A stretch of DNA of 40,660 nt from Methylacidiphilum caldifontis (GCA_945877805.1 CAMCSM010000017.1:1-40660); one strand, 5' to 3'. Numbered from the stretch's first letter, positions 33,828 through 40,660 are shown. Numbers and translations: made by a program. The notes: generated by a model not told the origin, from the sequence alone.

Positions 33828-35135
33828 TCAAATACTCCAAATCAAATTTCCATTTACAAAAGTTTTGACCGCTCTTCCTTTCACTGACACTTGATCAAAA
33901 CAGGTGTTCTTTGAAAGAGAGAGACTCTCCTCCGCTCGAATCACCCACTCCAACCCTGGATCAATGACGGTAATATCTGCATCCACTCCAAAGGAAAGGG
34001 TTCCTTTCTCTAGTTTTAGAAGTTTAGCAGGATTGACGGTCAACATCGCAATCATTCGTTTCCAGTCAATCACTTGTTCATCGATCAACGTTTTAATATA
34101 AATCGCCAGCTCGGTCTCAAGTCCTAAAACGCCAAAGGGGGCATGATCAAACTCAACCTCTTTCTCATAGGTACAATGTGGGGCGTGATCGCTCGCAAGA
34201 ATCTCGATCGTTCCATCCGCAATCCCTTGCTTAAGGGCCTCCTGATCCCGCTTGGTTCGAACGGGAGGATTCATCTTAAAATTCGTGTTGTAACCTTGAA
34301 TGCTGTCATCGGTCAAAAAAAGATGGTGAGGAGTGACTTCCCCATAAATCGAAACCCCACGCTCTTTTGCCTCGCGAAGTAAACGAATCGATCCAATACT
34401 TGAAAGATGTTGGCAGTGCACTTTTGCCTGTGTCATTTCTGCTAAAAGAATATTTCGACCGACAATAATCTCCTCAGCGAGTGCAGGCCATCCCTTTAAT
34501 CCTAAAACCGTACTCCAATACCCCTCGTTCATCACCCCTCCTGAGGTCAGGGAGTAGTCTTGGCAATGATCAAATAACGGAAGATCGAGCATCGAGGCGT
34601 ACTCAAGGGCACGGCGCATCAGCTCATTATTCTGAATGCAATGACCATCATCGGTGATCGCAACGATCCCCGCCTTTTTCATCGAGCCGATCGGTGCCAG
34701 AAGCTCTCCTTGCATTTTTTGGGAGATACAGCCGGTGACAAAAACGTTCACAAGAGCGGTTTTCTCAATCCGATCGAGAAGCCAAGCAATCGTATTCGGT
34801 CCATCCACGGGTGGATTGGTATTCGGCATCGCCACGATCGAAGTAAATCCACCCGCTGCCGCTGCCTTTGTTCCGGAGGCAATAGTCTCCTTTGCCGACT
34901 GACCCGGCTCACGAAGATGCACATGAATATCGATCAATCCGGGGGCCACGATCTTTCCCGCAACAGAGATCCTCTTCCATTGGGGAGAAGGAGAAAGTTG
35001 AGTTGGATCAACAATTTTTCCGCCTAAAACATAGAGGTCCCCCTCTTCATCGCGACCATTGGCGGGGTCGATAATTCGTCCTCCTTGCAAACAAAAGGGC
35101 GGGTGCTCATCACGAGGTTTGGTATTTTGAATCAT
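33828..35135 (-). CDS. pyrC: dihydroorotase
   Basis: It closes carbamoyl-aspartate to dihydroorotate. The 435-residue type I form shows GLIDIHVHLREPGQ (metal-binding HxH), TSIVAMPNTNPPVD, FDHCQDYSL (metal His), GEVTPHHLFL and ILASDHAPHCTYEKE (catalytic Asp). It starts within ATGA of the pyrB stop, with AGGAG upstream, so it is coupled to pyrB and precedes carA by 7 nt. This is a standard pyrimidine operon order. Confidence 0.96.
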   Translation of the reverse strand: MIQNTKPRDEHPPFCLQGGRIIDPANGRDEEGDLYVLGGKIVDPTQLSPSPQWKRISVAGKIVAPGLIDIHVHLREPGQSAKETIASGTKAAAAGGFTSIVAMPNTNPPVDGPNTIAWLLDRIEKTALVNVFVTGCISQKMQGELLAPIGSMKKAGIVAITDDGHCIQNNELMRRALEYASMLDLPLFDHCQDYSLTSGGVMNEGYWSTVLGLKGWPALAEEIIVGRNILLAEMTQAKVHCQHLSSIGSIRLLREAKERGVSIYGEVTPHHLFLTDDSIQGYNTNFKMNPPVRTKRDQEALKQGIADGTIEILASDHAPHCTYEKEVEFDHAPFGVLGLETELAIYIKTLIDEQVIDWKRMIAMLTVNPAKLLKLEKGTLSFGVDADITVIDPGLEWVIRAEESLSLSKNTCFDQVSVKGRAVKTFVNGNLIWSI

Positions 35136-36076
35136 GAAACTAACTCCTGAGGGCCTTTGCCTCCTCCTAGTAAATAAAGAACTGCCATTCGAATCGCAAT
35201 GCCATTGGTCACTTGCTCCAAAATAACGGAGTTTAAACCATCCGCGAGCTCGCTATCGACCTCCACTCCGCGATTGATCGGACCGGGGTGCATAATAAGA
35301 ACATCCGATTTACATTTTTGAAATCGATTCTTCGTCAAGCCAAACAATGAGATATATTCGCCGACGGAAGGAAACATCACCTGTCGTTGTCGCTCATGTT
35401 GAATCCGTAAAAGCATCACGACATCGGCCGCAGGAAGAACTTTGTCGAGGTCGTACTCGATCTTCACCCCTAACCCGCGAAAGTCCTCGGGAACAAGGGT
35501 CTTCGGCCCGACGAGCGTCACCTCGGCCCCCGATTTCGTCAACGCCCAGATATTAGATCGCGCCACACGACTAAAAAGAATATCCCCACAAATAATGACC
35601 TTTAGCCCTTGAATGTTTCCTTTTCGCTCCCGGATCGTAAAAAGATCGAGTAACCCTTGAGTGGGATGTTCATGGGCTCCATCACCCGCATTGATAATAC
35701 TTGCCTTTAAACGTTCCGATAGAAATTGAGCCGCCCCCGCTGCCGAATGCCGAAGAATGATATAATCAACGTTCATCGCCTGCAAGTTCAGGGCGGTGTC
35801 TTTAAGGGTCTCTCCTTTTTTAAAGGAGCTCGATTCACTCTCCATCGAAACCACATCGGCACTCAAACGCTTGGCTGCAAGCTCAAAGGAGATTCGAGTC
35901 CGTGTACTCGGCTCGACAAAAAGATTCACGACCGTTTTCCCTCGTAGTGAAGGGACTTTTTTGATCGGTCGATTTAAAACCTCTTTAAAAGCCCTCGCGG
36001 TATCGAGGATTAAATAAATCTCCGCAGAGGAAAGCTCTCTCAAAGAAACCAAATCTTTTCTTGTCCATGACGTCAT
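35132..36076 (-). CDS. pyrB: aspartate carbamoyltransferase catalytic subunit
   Basis: The enzyme condenses carbamoyl phosphate and aspartate, the committing step of pyrimidine synthesis. The carbamoyl-phosphate loop FVEPSTRTRISFELAAKRL, the GDGAHEHPTQGLLDLFTI segment and MHPGPINRGVE are intact. I use the ATG at 36076 (314 aa); the track's 36100 is a TTG falling in the likely promoter. TTTTAC-N17-TATAAC stands 10 nt before the ATG and there is no Shine-Dalgarno. Divergent from ilvE. Confidence 0.96.
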   Translation of the reverse strand: MTSWTRKDLVSLRELSSAEIYLILDTARAFKEVLNRPIKKVPSLRGKTVVNLFVEPSTRTRISFELAAKRLSADVVSMESESSSFKKGETLKDTALNLQAMNVDYIILRHSAAGAAQFLSERLKASIINAGDGAHEHPTQGLLDLFTIRERKGNIQGLKVIICGDILFSRVARSNIWALTKSGAEVTLVGPKTLVPEDFRGLGVKIEYDLDKVLPAADVVMLLRIQHERQRQVMFPSVGEYISLFGLTKNRFQKCKSDVLIMHPGPINRGVEVDSELADGLNSVILEQVTNGIAIRMAVLYLLGGGKGPQELVS

Positions 36077-36086
36077 TAAAATTGTG

Positions 36087-36115
36087 GTTATAGCGTCCAA
36101 ATAGCTTACGTAAAA
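36087..36115 (-). promoter_or_regulatory. candidate promoter of the pyrB-pyrC-carA operon
   Basis: Minus strand TTTTAC (36115-36110), 17 nt, TATAAC (36092-36087), 10 nt before the pyrB ATG. The -10 matches consensus at 5 of 6 positions. The leader would be about four bases, so no attenuator-type control is visible. Confidence 0.45.
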
Positions 36116-36163
36116 TGATTTTTCATAAAACTTTCAACTTCTCCCCCAACTCTCTAAAAGAAA

Positions 36164-36195
36164 ACACTGGATTTTTTCTTGCACTCGACCAGTGT
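36164..36195 (+). promoter_or_regulatory. inverted repeat in ilvE leader
   Basis: ACACTGG (36164-36170) and CCAGTGT (36189-36195) are perfect complements 18 nt apart, ending 15 nt before the ilvE start. It may be an operator or a leader hairpin. Confidence 0.35.
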
Positions 36196-36210
36196 ACCCC
36201 TCTCTTTCTT

Positions 36211-37083
36211 ATGGAAATCTACATTGACGGCACATTTTACAAAAAAGAGGAGGCGAAAATCTCGGTTTTCGACCACGGACTCCTCTATGGCGACGGCATC
36301 TTTGAAGGCATTCGTGCCTACAACGGTAAAGTCTTCTTTTTAATGGAACATTTGGATCGTCTCTACGACTCCGCAAAAGCGATTATGCTCCAGATCCCCT
36401 TGAACAAGGAGGAGATAAAAGAGGTCGTTCTTGAAACCTGTCGTCGCAGCAAAATCGAAAATGGGTATATCCGACTCGTTGTCACCCGCGGGATTGGTGA
36501 TCTGGGAATGAACCCGGATAAATGCCCGAAAGCAACGATCTTTTGTATCGCAGCGACGATCCAACTTTACCCTGAAAAATATTACCGAGAAGGGCTCAAG
36601 GTCAATACAGGGGCGACGCAACGGATCTCCCCCGCAGCACTAAGTCCCTCGATTAAGTCCCTGAATTATCTCAATAATATCATGGCGAAAATCGAAGGAA
36701 ATCTCGCCGGAGCTCAAGAGACCATCATGCTGAATGCCGAGGGATATGTCGCCGAGTGTACCGGCGACAATATCTTCATCGTCAAAAAAGGACAGATCTT
36801 CACCCCCACCGTTTATGCAGGAGCCCTCGCAGGGATCACTCGCAAGGCGATTATCACGCTCTGCGAAGAGATTGGAAAACCGGTGATTGAAACCCAATTG
36901 ACTCGTTACGATCTCTTTGTGGCTGATGAGATTTTCCTTACCGGAACAGGAGCTGAACTCGTTCCCGTCCGCGAAGTCGATGGACGGATCATCGGATCGC
37001 AAACTCCAGGCCCGGTCACTCTTCAACTCTTGGAAAAGTTCCGTCATCTCACCCAAACCAACGGAGTTCCGATCTTTGTTTAA
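36211..37083 (+). CDS. ilvE: branched-chain amino acid aminotransferase
   Basis: I take the ATG at 36211 (290 aa), which gives MEIYIDGTFYKKEEAKISVF, the usual N-terminus; the track's 36115 adds 32 unlikely residues over the divergent promoter. Class IV PLP enzyme marks: DHGLLYGDGIFEGIRAYNG (substrate loop), LSPSIKSLNYLNNIMAKIE (PLP Lys in SIKSLNYL), AEGYVAECTGDNIFIVK and LTGTGAELVPV. It transfers amino groups for Leu, Ile and Val. D-amino-acid aminotransferase is a related alternative but EGIRAYNG and the SLNYL motif favour IlvE. It converges on no gene and is followed by an McsA-like gene. Confidence 0.93.
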   Translation: MEIYIDGTFYKKEEAKISVFDHGLLYGDGIFEGIRAYNGKVFFLMEHLDRLYDSAKAIMLQIPLNKEEIKEVVLETCRRSKIENGYIRLVVTRGIGDLGMNPDKCPKATIFCIAATIQLYPEKYYREGLKVNTGATQRISPAALSPSIKSLNYLNNIMAKIEGNLAGAQETIMLNAEGYVAECTGDNIFIVKKGQIFTPTVYAGALAGITRKAIITLCEEIGKPVIETQLTRYDLFVADEIFLTGTGAELVPVREVDGRIIGSQTPGPVTLQLLEKFRHLTQTNGVPIFV

Positions 37084-37100
37084 AAGAGGAAAAAGACCCA

Positions 37101-37595
37101 ATGAAATGCCAACTTTGTGACTCCCTGTCAAATGTCCATCTTACCCAGATCGTTGCTGGAAAAATGCAAAAAATTGATCTTTGCGACAAGTGCGCCAAAG
37201 AAAAGGGAGTAAACGATCCAACGGGATTTTCCCTTGCGGACATGCTCTTAGGAATTGGGGCGACAGAAAACATGAAAGCCGGAAGTCCCGAAGATCTTCA
37301 ATGTCCCGACTGTGGATTTAGCCAGCAGGATTTCAAGAAAACAGGCCGATTAGGCTGCCCTACCTGCTATGATACTTTTCATGAGGGACTCCAATTGGTC
37401 CTCAAAGATATGCACAAAGACACCGTGCATAAGGGAAAAATCCCGGCAAAGCTGCAAAAGTCGAAGATTTATCAGACCCGGATTTTAGAACTTCAAACCA
37501 ATCTCCAAGAGGCGGTACGCACTGAGAAATATGAACTTGCGGCATCGCTTCGAGATCAGATTCAACAAGTTCAAAATCAAATGAGCGCTCCCTAA
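37101..37595 (+). CDS. McsA-like zinc-finger/UVR-motif protein
   Basis: The 164-residue protein has four CxxC knuckles (CQLCDS, CDKCAKE, CPDCGF, CPTCYD) binding two zinc ions, a linker helix, and a C-terminal UvrB/UvrC motif (LQEAVRTEKYELAASLRDQIQ). This is the McsA (protein-arginine kinase activator) architecture. No McsB kinase gene follows in the window, so the partner is elsewhere or absent. A GAGGA ribosome site precedes the ATG and it is 17 nt after ilvE. Confidence 0.85.
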   Translation: MKCQLCDSLSNVHLTQIVAGKMQKIDLCDKCAKEKGVNDPTGFSLADMLLGIGATENMKAGSPEDLQCPDCGFSQQDFKKTGRLGCPTCYDTFHEGLQLVLKDMHKDTVHKGKIPAKLQKSKIYQTRILELQTNLQEAVRTEKYELAASLRDQIQQVQNQMSAP

Positions 37596-37611
37596 AAAAT
37601 CATTTTACTGA

Positions 37612-37758
37612 TCAAGACAATTCAAAGGCATTTTGAACCACCGATGGACACGGATTAACGCTGATTGCTGAGACTTTCGCACCTTCGGCAAGTGTTGGCG
37701 CTATCGAAACAAGGATGGTGGCAAGGAAACCGATCACGATCTTGACCGTATTTATCAT
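37612..37758 (-). pseudogene. small secreted ORF truncated by a dispersed repeat (48 aa)
   Basis: The minus-strand frame begins MINTVKIVIGFLATILVSIA and continues PTLAEGAK, a strong signal peptide with an LA-E cleavage site. AGGT precedes the ATG by 6 nt. After about 32 codons the frame enters the AATCAGCGTTAATCCGTGTC repeat (37634-37667 region) and stops soon afterward. It therefore looks like the beginning of a secreted protein whose remainder has been replaced by the repeat. Upstream lies a GGCACA-tgc-TGTGCC hairpin (37796-37810). Whether the peptide is still made is unknown. Confidence 0.5.
37634..37667. repeat. dispersed intergenic repeat phrase
   Basis: TGAACCACCGATGGACACGG and ATTAACGCTGATT belong to the same phrase family as 1186-1219 (ACCGCTGATTAACACTGATC). 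It lies within the truncated secreted ORF. Confidence 0.55.
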
Positions 37759-37871
37759 CGCACACCTGCTTTGATTTTAGCGGTCATTCGCCGACGGCAC
37801 ATGCTGTGCCCATGCGTTTACAATGCCTGCACCTACCTAAAAGATATCTAAAAGTAGACAAATTAAAAAAC

Positions 37872-38141
37872 TCAACAAGCTTTAGAGACCAAGGGATACC
37901 TCTCAGGATGATCCAAGCTCTCCAATTCAAGATCCAGATCCAGTTTTTCCCAATGTAGGAAACGGTGATGAAGAAGTTTCACATTCATTAAGTCCTTTAA
38001 CGATGCTGTCTCAAACCAAGGAAATGTTTCGAAGTCCAAAAAAAACTCACGATCCCCAACAAACATCCAGATGCCATGTGAAGAGCAATGGGTAATCTCA
38101 ATGGGAGAAGAAGTGCTTTTTCCACGCTTTTTTAATTTCAT
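37872..38141 (-). CDS. DUF2442 family protein (89 aa), short form
   Basis: HGIWMFVGDREFFLDFETFP, WFETASLKDLMNVKLLH, HLHW-like LHWEKLDLDLELESL and HPERYPLVSKAC form the recognised DUF2442 short-form pattern. It lacks the WPNGxDxxP end of the left copy (715-1041), so the two are distant subfamilies. The ATG at 38141 overlaps the DUF4160 gene by 44 nt. The N-terminal 13 residues (KKRGKSTSSP) are positively charged. The pair is thus tightly coupled. Confidence 0.82.
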   Translation of the reverse strand: MKLKKRGKSTSSPIEITHCSSHGIWMFVGDREFFLDFETFPWFETASLKDLMNVKLLHHRFLHWEKLDLDLELESLDHPERYPLVSKAC

Positions 38142-38340
38142 TCAACCTCCCTTTTATCTCTTTTTCAATTTTAACCAACTCGCGATCACTCAAACCTGTT
38201 GAATTCGCATACGAAACAATCGGTTCAACCCAAAACTTAGCTTCCCCGTCTGATGAAATAACATGGATATGCATTCGCTCCTCTTCTCGTGAAAAGAAGA
38301 AATACCGATAGGATCCAGATTTAAAAACAGTGGGTGCCAC
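38098..38340 (-). CDS. DUF4160 family protein (80 aa)
   Basis: PTVFKSGSYRYFFFSREEER followed by MHIHV is the DUF4160 pattern of the second subtype, with EAKFWVEPIVSYANSTGLSD and ELVKIEKEIKGRLNEIKKAW after it. I choose GTG at 38340 (AAAAGGTG) because homologues begin MxTV(F/L)..G at this spot; the track's start at 38538 would add 66 residues with an odd hydrophobic stretch. The HIH matches the HFHA of the left copy, suggesting a shared functional site. It precedes DUF2442 and overlaps it. Confidence 0.78.
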   Translation of the reverse strand: MAPTVFKSGSYRYFFFSREEERMHIHVISSDGEAKFWVEPIVSYANSTGLSDRELVKIEKEIKGRLNEIKKAWKKHFFSH

Positions 38341-38552
38341 CTTTTCTAAATTATCCCTGAATTTGTCTGGAGCAAGAAAAGAAATCACGGAGGGTACGCC
38401 TTTACGCCTCAGTCTTTTCCGTTGGGAACGAAAAAGATGACCCACAACGACTTTGTCGTGGAGGTCGCACAAAACCAAGAGGAACATAGTGACGAAGAGA
38501 AAAAATGAATTTTTGATCGCCCTTCGAACCCTCTCCACTACTGTTTCGAGTC

Positions 38553-39233
38553 ATGAAACTTTTACTCTGGGATATCGACGGAACTCTCATCTGTAATGGC
38601 GCCGCTGGGGAGCGCGCCTTAATTCGTGTTTTTAAAGAGATTTTTAAAATAGAGACCACTCTTGACCCGTTCGATTATCGAGGGAGAACAGATCGCAGAA
38701 TCGCTCTCATGATGTTGGAATACTTTCACCTCCCTCACGATGAAAAAGCACTCCACGATTTTCTCGAGCACTACCTGAGAACCCTTAAGGAGGAACTTCC
38801 TCTCGGAGAGGGAGGAACTCATCCGGGAATACAGGAAATTCTCGAAACGATTAAAAATCGCTCCGATCTTGCACAAGGGCTACTCACCGGAAATATGATT
38901 CGTGGGGCAGAACTTAAACTTGGTCACTACGATGTCTGGGATTATTTTGAATTTGGAGCCTTTGCGGACGACAGCATGAACCGCAATGATCTTGGTCCTT
39001 ATGCTGTCCAACGGGCCTCAGAGAAATATGCCTTCACTTTTTCCCCTCAGAATGTCTTTATCATTGGGGATACCCCTCATGATATCGAATGCGGACGAGT
39101 GATCGGGGCAAAAACAATCGCCGTAGCGACGGGAGCCTTCTCCGTCGAGGACCTGAAATCCCACCAGCCGACCTATCTCTTTCACGACCTCAGTGACTCC
39201 CAAGCTTTTTTTGCTGCGATTGATCAAAATTAG
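38553..39233 (+). CDS. HAD-family phosphatase (phosphoglycolate-phosphatase-like)
   Basis: The 226-residue protein has all four HAD motifs: LLLWDIDGTLICNG (nucleophile Asp), LLTGNM (Thr/Ser motif II), a middle Lys region, and FIIGDTPHDIECGRVIGAKT (acidic motif IV). A helical cap domain lies at about 20-90. It resembles phosphoglycolate phosphatases, but such proteins act on many substrates, so the exact substrate is not given. The ATG has no clear ribosome site. It is divergent from the DUF4160/DUF2442 pair. Confidence 0.9.
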   Translation: MKLLLWDIDGTLICNGAAGERALIRVFKEIFKIETTLDPFDYRGRTDRRIALMMLEYFHLPHDEKALHDFLEHYLRTLKEELPLGEGGTHPGIQEILETIKNRSDLAQGLLTGNMIRGAELKLGHYDVWDYFEFGAFADDSMNRNDLGPYAVQRASEKYAFTFSPQNVFIIGDTPHDIECGRVIGAKTIAVATGAFSVEDLKSHQPTYLFHDLSDSQAFFAAIDQN

Positions 39234-39621
39234 CTCCAGCCCCCCCGACATAAAAATCGGGGCAAGGCGAGGCAGAGAAAGAGAGGTTTAACCGCTAAGG
39301 GGCGCCAAATACGCCAAGGAAAGGCAGATTTAACAGGGATGGATAGGATTCACAGGATGTTTTAAAGACAATTTTCTGAATTTTCTTACGCGAAGCAACT
39401 GTCCCCATGGAATGGGGAATGGCACGGGAGTGAAGGGAACTTAAAAACCATCGAATAGGGAAATCAGGAAAAAAGGAATTTAAAACCAAAAATTCGGAGT
39501 TCTTTTTCCTATTTTCCAGCTTTCCCTATTAAAACGGTATTTTCTCTCTTTCTATCCCGTAGCGCTCCTCGCGAAGCGACTCATTTTATTTCATCGCGAT
39601 TCTGCGAGCGATGAAATAAAA
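39234..39621. repeat. gene-free stretch with dispersed repeats
   Basis: No credible gene. CCCCGA-N8-TCGGGG (39243-39262) could be a weak hairpin after the HAD gene. TTTAACCGCTAAGGGGCGCC (39287-39306) and AGATTTAACAGGGATGGATA (39327-39346) are degenerate repeat phrases related to those at 1071-1219. CCCCATggAATGGGG occurs near 39403. The minus ORF 39295..39489 runs through repeats and has no family pattern. Confidence 0.55.
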
Positions 39622-39622
39622 T
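39583..39622. terminator. 15-bp perfect hairpin after the 157-aa secreted protein gene
   Basis: ATTTTATTTCATCGC (39583-39597) and GCGATGAAATAAAAT (39608-39622) are exact complements with a 10-nt loop. It overlaps the TAA of the minus-strand gene at 39622. No T-run follows, so termination is not certain; it may protect the 3' end. Confidence 0.45.
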
Positions 39623-40095
39623 TACTCGATCCAATCTTTGAAGCCGTCATCAAAGACGACATCAATCAAAATCCATGAGGTCTGAGGCTTGTAACAGATC
39701 ACTTTCCAACGTAACGGAGCTCGCTGATGGAAGGTTAAATAGGTAATCGAGAGAATTCGTGACCCGATACTCTTCGTGTCGACAAGCTCACTCCCTGTCG
39801 ATTTCCCATAAAGAGTCAACGCCTGCTGCGTCATATTCGACATGAACTTCATCTCCTCCTCCTTCTCGGAAAGAGGCTGTGCCTTAACGAGTCCCTCATA
39901 GGCCTTCACCGCATTTCCTTCCGCTAAACCAGCAAAGAAATCGTCGATGTTTTTCTTTAATTCTGCGGGGGCAGGAGAGGGAGTTAACGGAAGATGAAAC
40001 GGTTTTGCCGTTCCAATTTCCCGTGCGGTTCTCGTTTTTTCCTCAGAAAAGGAGACTCCACAGAGTAAGAGAAAAAAAAGAATGGATCTTTGCAT
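39622..40095 (-). CDS. secreted hypothetical protein (157 aa), NTF2/DUF4019-like
   Basis: MQRSILFFLLLCGVSFSEEK is a signal peptide. The mature part holds a helix pair (FFAGLAEGNAVKAYEGLVKA) and then strands LSITYLTFHQRAPLRWKVICY followed by KPQTSWILIDVVFDD, a layout similar to NTF2-like DUF4019-type periplasmic proteins. I do not recognise a firm family. TTTTCA-N16-TATTTT stands 6 nt before the ATG (40129-40102), with no ribosome site, so its message may be leaderless. Confidence 0.6.
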   Translation of the reverse strand: MQRSILFFLLLCGVSFSEEKTRTAREIGTAKPFHLPLTPSPAPAELKKNIDDFFAGLAEGNAVKAYEGLVKAQPLSEKEEEMKFMSNMTQQALTLYGKSTGSELVDTKSIGSRILSITYLTFHQRAPLRWKVICYKPQTSWILIDVVFDDGFKDWIE

Positions 40096-40101
40096 ATTCA
40101 G

Positions 40102-40129
40102 AAAATATCAATCCCTACGAGATTGAAAA
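40102..40129 (-). promoter_or_regulatory. candidate leaderless promoter of the 157-aa secreted protein
   Basis: TTTTCA (40129-40124), 16-nt spacer, TATTTT (40107-40102), 6 nt before the ATG. Both boxes match 4 of 6 consensus positions. Confidence 0.3.
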
Positions 40130-40140
40130 TACAATTTAAA

Positions 40141-40271
40141 ACATTTTCACACAAAGCCGCAAAGTTGCCCAAGGCTCCTCCCGAAATACAAATTATTTTT
40201 TTTGATTTTCTCTTTTCCAAATTCCTACGGGGAGAAACTTGGGAAGCTTTGCGGCTTCGCGTGAAAATTGT
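40141..40271. repeat. long imperfect inverted repeat, about 33-bp arms
   Basis: The left arm ACATTTTCACACAAAGCCGC (40141-40173) is complementary with few mismatches to the right arm at 40238-40271 (reverse complement ACAATTTTCACGCGAAGCCG). The spacer is about 64 bp. No coding frame of note is inside. The CCGCAAAG phrase is of the dispersed repeat type. Confidence 0.6.
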
Positions 40272-40339
40272 CTTTATCCCTTTTCTTCTATGAATGCCGA
40301 TGCGAAGTATTTCGTGACTGAGTTCAGAAAACAGAAATT

Positions 40340-40530
40340 TTGGTTTTTATGTTTCGGGCTTTGCCGAAACTCGCAGTCCCTCACGAAAATCACAAAATGT
40401 TGACCGTTTTACGAAAGATTTCAAGAGTGAGGGACTAAGAGATAATTTTTAAGTATGAGTCATTGATAATGATATGTTTTTAGCTTTTCATGAATTAGCC
40501 CTGCTGAATATCCAGGGCTTTTTGTTTTGA
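40340..40530 (+). ncRNA. candidate structured RNA ending in an intrinsic terminator
   Basis: AGTCCCTCAC (40374-40383) pairs perfectly with GTGAGGGACT (40426-40435), with AAATC/GATTT inside as a second helix. TTTCGGG-ctttg-CCGAAA is a hairpin just before. Downstream is AGCCCTG-N9-CAGGGCTTTTTGTTTT (40497-40529), a standard plus-strand terminator, although no gene precedes it on that strand. No clear promoter was found. It could instead be the end region of a mobile element together with the CDS to its right. Confidence 0.3.
40497..40529 (+). terminator. intrinsic terminator
   Basis: AGCCCTG (40497-40503) and CAGGGCT (40513-40519) form a 7-bp stem, followed by TTTTTGTTTT on the plus strand. Confidence 0.6.
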
Positions 40531-40532
40531 GT

Positions 40533-40660
40533 TCATAAGACTTTGTTGATGAGTTTGAGGGATTGGCCTGGATGAGATCGATAGAACTCGATGGCATGAG
40601 GGAACGTGGGGAACTGTTTCTCTTGCAGAAGGACGAGCACAGCATTTCTAAGAAGAGCGA
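40533..40660 (-). CDS. 3' end of an unidentified CDS running off the window
   Basis: The minus frame from the window edge reads ALLRNAVLVLLQEKQFPTFP then HAIEFYRSHPGQSLKLI, ending NKVL and TGA at 40535-40533. It has protein-like composition, unlike the Ser-rich overlapping track ORF 40460..40645. The LRNAVLxLL ... AIEFY ... LKLI pattern reminds me of the C-terminus of some DDE transposases, but this is not secure. The 5' part is outside the window. Confidence 0.4.
   Translation of the reverse strand, partial: ALLRNAVLVLLQEKQFPTFPHAIEFYRSHPGQSLKLINKVL

Noticed and set aside
38341-38538. N-terminal extension of the right DUF4160 ORF, with a hydrophobic stretch.
   Set aside because: Family members begin at the PTVF region and the extension has no recognised pattern; kept only as an alternative start.
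40460-40645. Minus-strand ORF of 61 aa.
   Set aside because: Ser-rich shadow that overlaps a more protein-like frame ending at 40533 and crosses the terminator hairpin.
1-40660. CRISPR arrays, tRNA or rRNA genes, complete insertion sequences.
   Set aside because: No regularly spaced direct repeats, no tRNA-like T-loop with acceptor pairing and no rRNA segments were seen by eye.

Overview
The window reads as a stretch of chromosome from a Gram-negative, LPS-bearing bacterium of the PVC superphylum, most likely a Verrucomicrobiota member. The evidence is gene order plus envelope genes. bamA-ompH-lpxD and rplY-pth-rpsF...rplI are orders I also know from Chlamydia, but this genome keeps murA, full pyrimidine synthesis genes, PEP carboxylase and branched-chain aminotransferase, which do not fit a reduced parasite. 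By eye the composition is AT-leaning. No tRNA, rRNA, CRISPR array, complete IS or prophage was seen.

Layout. 1-1471 is accessory: a small secreted protein behind a poly-C tract, a DUF4160/DUF2442 pair, then a gene-free stretch full of dispersed repeats and hairpins. From about 16.4 kb down to 1.5 kb there is one long minus-strand run: murA, coaD, a two-domain glycosyltransferase, a GT39-type glycosyltransferase, an AspT/YidE-type transporter, ppc, a hybrid histidine kinase, two GxSxG hydrolases and a shortened O-antigen-ligase-like protein. mrp and a small conserved protein (16.5-17.9 kb) are on the plus strand.

From 36.1 kb down to 17.9 kb the minus strand carries pyrB-pyrC-carA-FHA protein, an outer-membrane barrel, an ATP-grasp-like protein and glgP, then a ribosomal/replication operon (rplY-pth-rpsF-ssb-rplI, no rpsR) closed by a clear terminator, then the envelope operon bamA-ompH-lpxD-rfaE2, and a HI0933-family flavoprotein. 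ilvE and an McsA-like protein run rightward from 36.2 kb. 37.6-40.66 kb is again accessory: a truncated secreted ORF ending in a dispersed repeat, a second DUF4160/DUF2442 pair, a HAD phosphatase, a secreted protein, large inverted repeats, a possible structured RNA, and the 3' end of an unidentified CDS.

The most interesting signals are: (i) two divergent DUF4160-DUF2442 pairs, both in repeat-rich accessory segments, candidate toxin-antitoxin-like modules; (ii) an 11-bp homopolymer lying between a -35 and a possible -10 ahead of a secreted protein, the arrangement used for promoter phase variation; (iii) an 87-88 bp element with terminal inverted repeats found directly after two stop codons; (iv) -10-like boxes placed 5-10 nt before several operon-leading ATGs that lack a Shine-Dalgarno, suggesting leaderless transcripts; (v) a shared TTGAC-N17-CAGTGT motif before both bamA and rplY.
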